From: Rhizomucor pusillus
Taxonomy: Eukaryota > Mucoromycota > Mucoromycetes > Mucorales > Lichtheimiaceae
Assembly: GCA_900175165.2 (NCBI GenBank)
Contig: FWWN02000647.1
Coordinates: forward strand, 1-21,801
Reading direction: 5' to 3'
DNA: 21,801 nt
This document shows, one piece after another, positions 20,905 through 21,801 of the stretch. The stretch's first letter is position 1; every line of letters starts with the position of its first letter. The translations under genes were made by a program, and so were the position numbers. Below the pieces are notes generated by a model. It made no database searches. It saw only the letters and a list, made by a program, of their open reading frames with translations, and was not told the origin of the DNA.

Positions 20905-20995
20905 CTTACTGAATTATATTTAACAGCCAGCCGCCCAAAGTCGTAGCTGGCAGAACGATTGCACTCGTTCTACTCAGTAAGAGATGGCTCTCTTA
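20905..20995. repeat. Group of nested and adjacent inverted repeats (structured element?)
   Basis: Perfect complementary arms: CTTACTGA (20905-20912) with TCAGTAAG (20974-20981), enclosing GCCAGC/GCTGGC (20926-20931/20946-20951) and directly abutting AGAACGA/TCGTTCT (20952-20958/20965-20971). A fourth hairpin, TAAGAGA/TCTCTTA (20978-20984/20989-20995), shares bases with the outer arm, so the two could not form together. Not tRNA by arm lengths and lacks a T-loop. May be an RNA element, a MITE core or chance. Confidence 0.45.
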
Positions 20996-21279
20996 TAAGA
21001 TATTGAACCTTACTATCTGCTATATTCAATTTTAGTTTTCCAAGCATATGGTTATGACATAGATCATCATAGAAAAAGAAAACTAAGATCGAGAAGGATT
21101 TGTGTTGAACATTACAGAAATTGATCTCTGTTACTGAAGTCGACACGAATCGTTTCAAAAAAAGGGAACATCTCCTGGATTCATGCTTGTGGCAGATAGC
21201 GTATATTATACCATCTTCGTTTTAATAAGTTTTGTATGCGTGAATAACTTAAAAAAGCCTGGTCATATAATATAGAGCT

Positions 21280-21303
21280 TAGAGGCTCTCCTTTTCGCCT
21301 CTA
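21280..21303. repeat. 7-bp hairpin
   Basis: TAGAGGC (21280-21286) pairs with GCCTCTA (21297-21303) around a 10-nt pyrimidine-rich loop; the hexamer GGTCAT lies on both sides (21261-21266 and 21304-21309, the latter directly adjoining). Function unknown; may be chance. Confidence 0.3.
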
Positions 21304-21641
21304 GGTCATCTATTAGACAAGCTGTACTTGTATGCGAGGTATACTGTCGTTTTTTTTTTTTGGAGTAAAAAATGTAATGCTAAAAAAGGATACAGGAAAG
21401 TATCCATTGCAAAATGTATCGTGAGCCTACTAATGATTCAAAACACAGTAGGTGTATGTGAATAGTGAGCCTTATGAGTATACGACGCAGGAGGACAGAA
21501 AGCCATAAAATATGTAGACCAAAAGGGCCTGAAACGATCGAGAAACAAGAACGAAATTTGAGGCTGCATTGACAGTACAACTTTGTCTTGCGTAATCACA
21601 GAGCAAACGCTTTTCTTCCTTCTTCATCTCTATTCATCACA

Positions 21642-21801
21642 ATGGATAGCGGCAGCTTGAACTTGTATTCCTTCATCGAGCTCTTCTCTGCCGTACTGGT
21701 CTCGTGGGGGATAGCACTGTATCCTCCACTTTTGCTACTGCTTTTCAAGAAGGCATGGAAAATAATCCAGAAAGAACGAGAACAAGGTACATGCAAAATG
21801 A
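21642..21801 (+). CDS. N-terminal exon of a membrane protein, cut by the window end
   Basis: ATG at 21642 after a pyrimidine-rich leader. The reading frame encodes a short polar start (MDSGSLNLYSFIEL), a hydrophobic segment (about residues 11-33, FSAVLVSWGIALYPPLLLLL) and a basic helix (FKKAWKIIQKEREQ). A donor-like CAAG|GTACAT at 21786/21787 probably ends exon 1 in phase 1, after 48 codons plus one base; otherwise the frame simply runs to the window end. The layout fits a type III signal-anchor protein with a cytosolic body, as seen in ER or peroxisomal membrane proteins. Family not recognisable from 48 residues. Confidence 0.6.
   Translation, partial: MDSGSLNLYSFIELFSAVLVSWGIALYPPLLLLLFKKAWKIIQKEREQGTCKM

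Larger units (their letters stand above)
20264..21641. other. Long intergenic region, no protein gene seen
   Basis: Promoter region of MEF1 (minus) at one end and of the 21642 gene (plus) at the other, so the two genes are divergent and 1.4 kb apart. Frames are short and without domains. No tRNA B-box (GGTTCRANNC in a stem context) was found. Notable contents are a group of perfect inverted repeats at 20905-20995, a 7-bp hairpin at 21280-21303 and a T12 run at 21350-21361, each noted separately. Confidence 0.5.

Noticed and set aside
20905..20981. tRNA-like cloverleaf reading of the inverted repeats
   Set aside because: Arm lengths and spacing do not fit, there is no TTC loop or B box, and no plausible anticodon arm.
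1..21801. CRISPR arrays, bacterial operons, phage or plasmid features
   Set aside because: No regularly spaced repeats, no ribosome-binding-site-led gene clusters; all genes are intron-containing eukaryotic genes.

Overview
The window is nuclear DNA of a filamentous fungus, most likely an early-diverging Mucoromycota/Mucorales-type genome. The evidence is short spliceosomal introns (mostly 53-81 nt, GT-AG) in nearly every gene, long Ser/Ala and poly-Gln tracts, fungus-specific proteins (fungalysin, an Ecl1-like zinc peptide, a membrane-anchored Ser/Ala-rich protein) and a full SCAI homologue, a protein I associate with animals, plants and basal fungi rather than Dikarya. There are no operons; genes are independent units. 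All exon joints were read by eye from reading frame and splice signals, and exon lists are in the entries. Layout: 1-1729 has no gene I can support. A minus-strand, tail-anchored acyl-CoA-binding protein (ACBD5/Atg37 type) lies at 1730-2898. A minus-strand SGT2 co-chaperone with eight exons, one of only 8 nt, lies at 3222-4640. A transposon graveyard covers about 5.0-7.7 kb: a 5'-truncated, frameshifted LINE-type retrotransposon on the minus strand and a broken FAR1/MULE-type transposase on the plus strand. A small plus-strand gene with a C-x2-C motif lies at 8134-8703; it may be an intact short protein or a decayed zinc-finger gene. A plus-strand secreted fungalysin (M36 metallopeptidase) lies at 9809-12204, preceded by GATA motifs. 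It converges on a minus-strand SCAI homologue (12473-15198) built from several very small exons. Next on the minus strand come an Ecl1-like zinc peptide (15648-15999), a single-pass Ser/Ala-rich secretory-pathway protein (16388-17474), and mitochondrial translation elongation factor G, MEF1 (17795-20263). 20264-21641 is non-coding as far as I can see but contains a compact group of perfect inverted repeats near 20.9 kb. The first exon of a membrane protein starts at 21642 and runs off the end. The genes serve separate jobs: lipid/peroxisome biology, tail-anchored protein targeting, extracellular proteolysis, nuclear regulation, lifespan/stress signalling and mitochondrial translation. I see no new gene system in the window. 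The most noteworthy items are unusual gene architectures (8-nt microexon, tiny SCAI exons, GC-AG intron, stop-free in-frame intron in MEF1), the SCAI and Ecl1-like genes themselves, and the inverted-repeat cluster.
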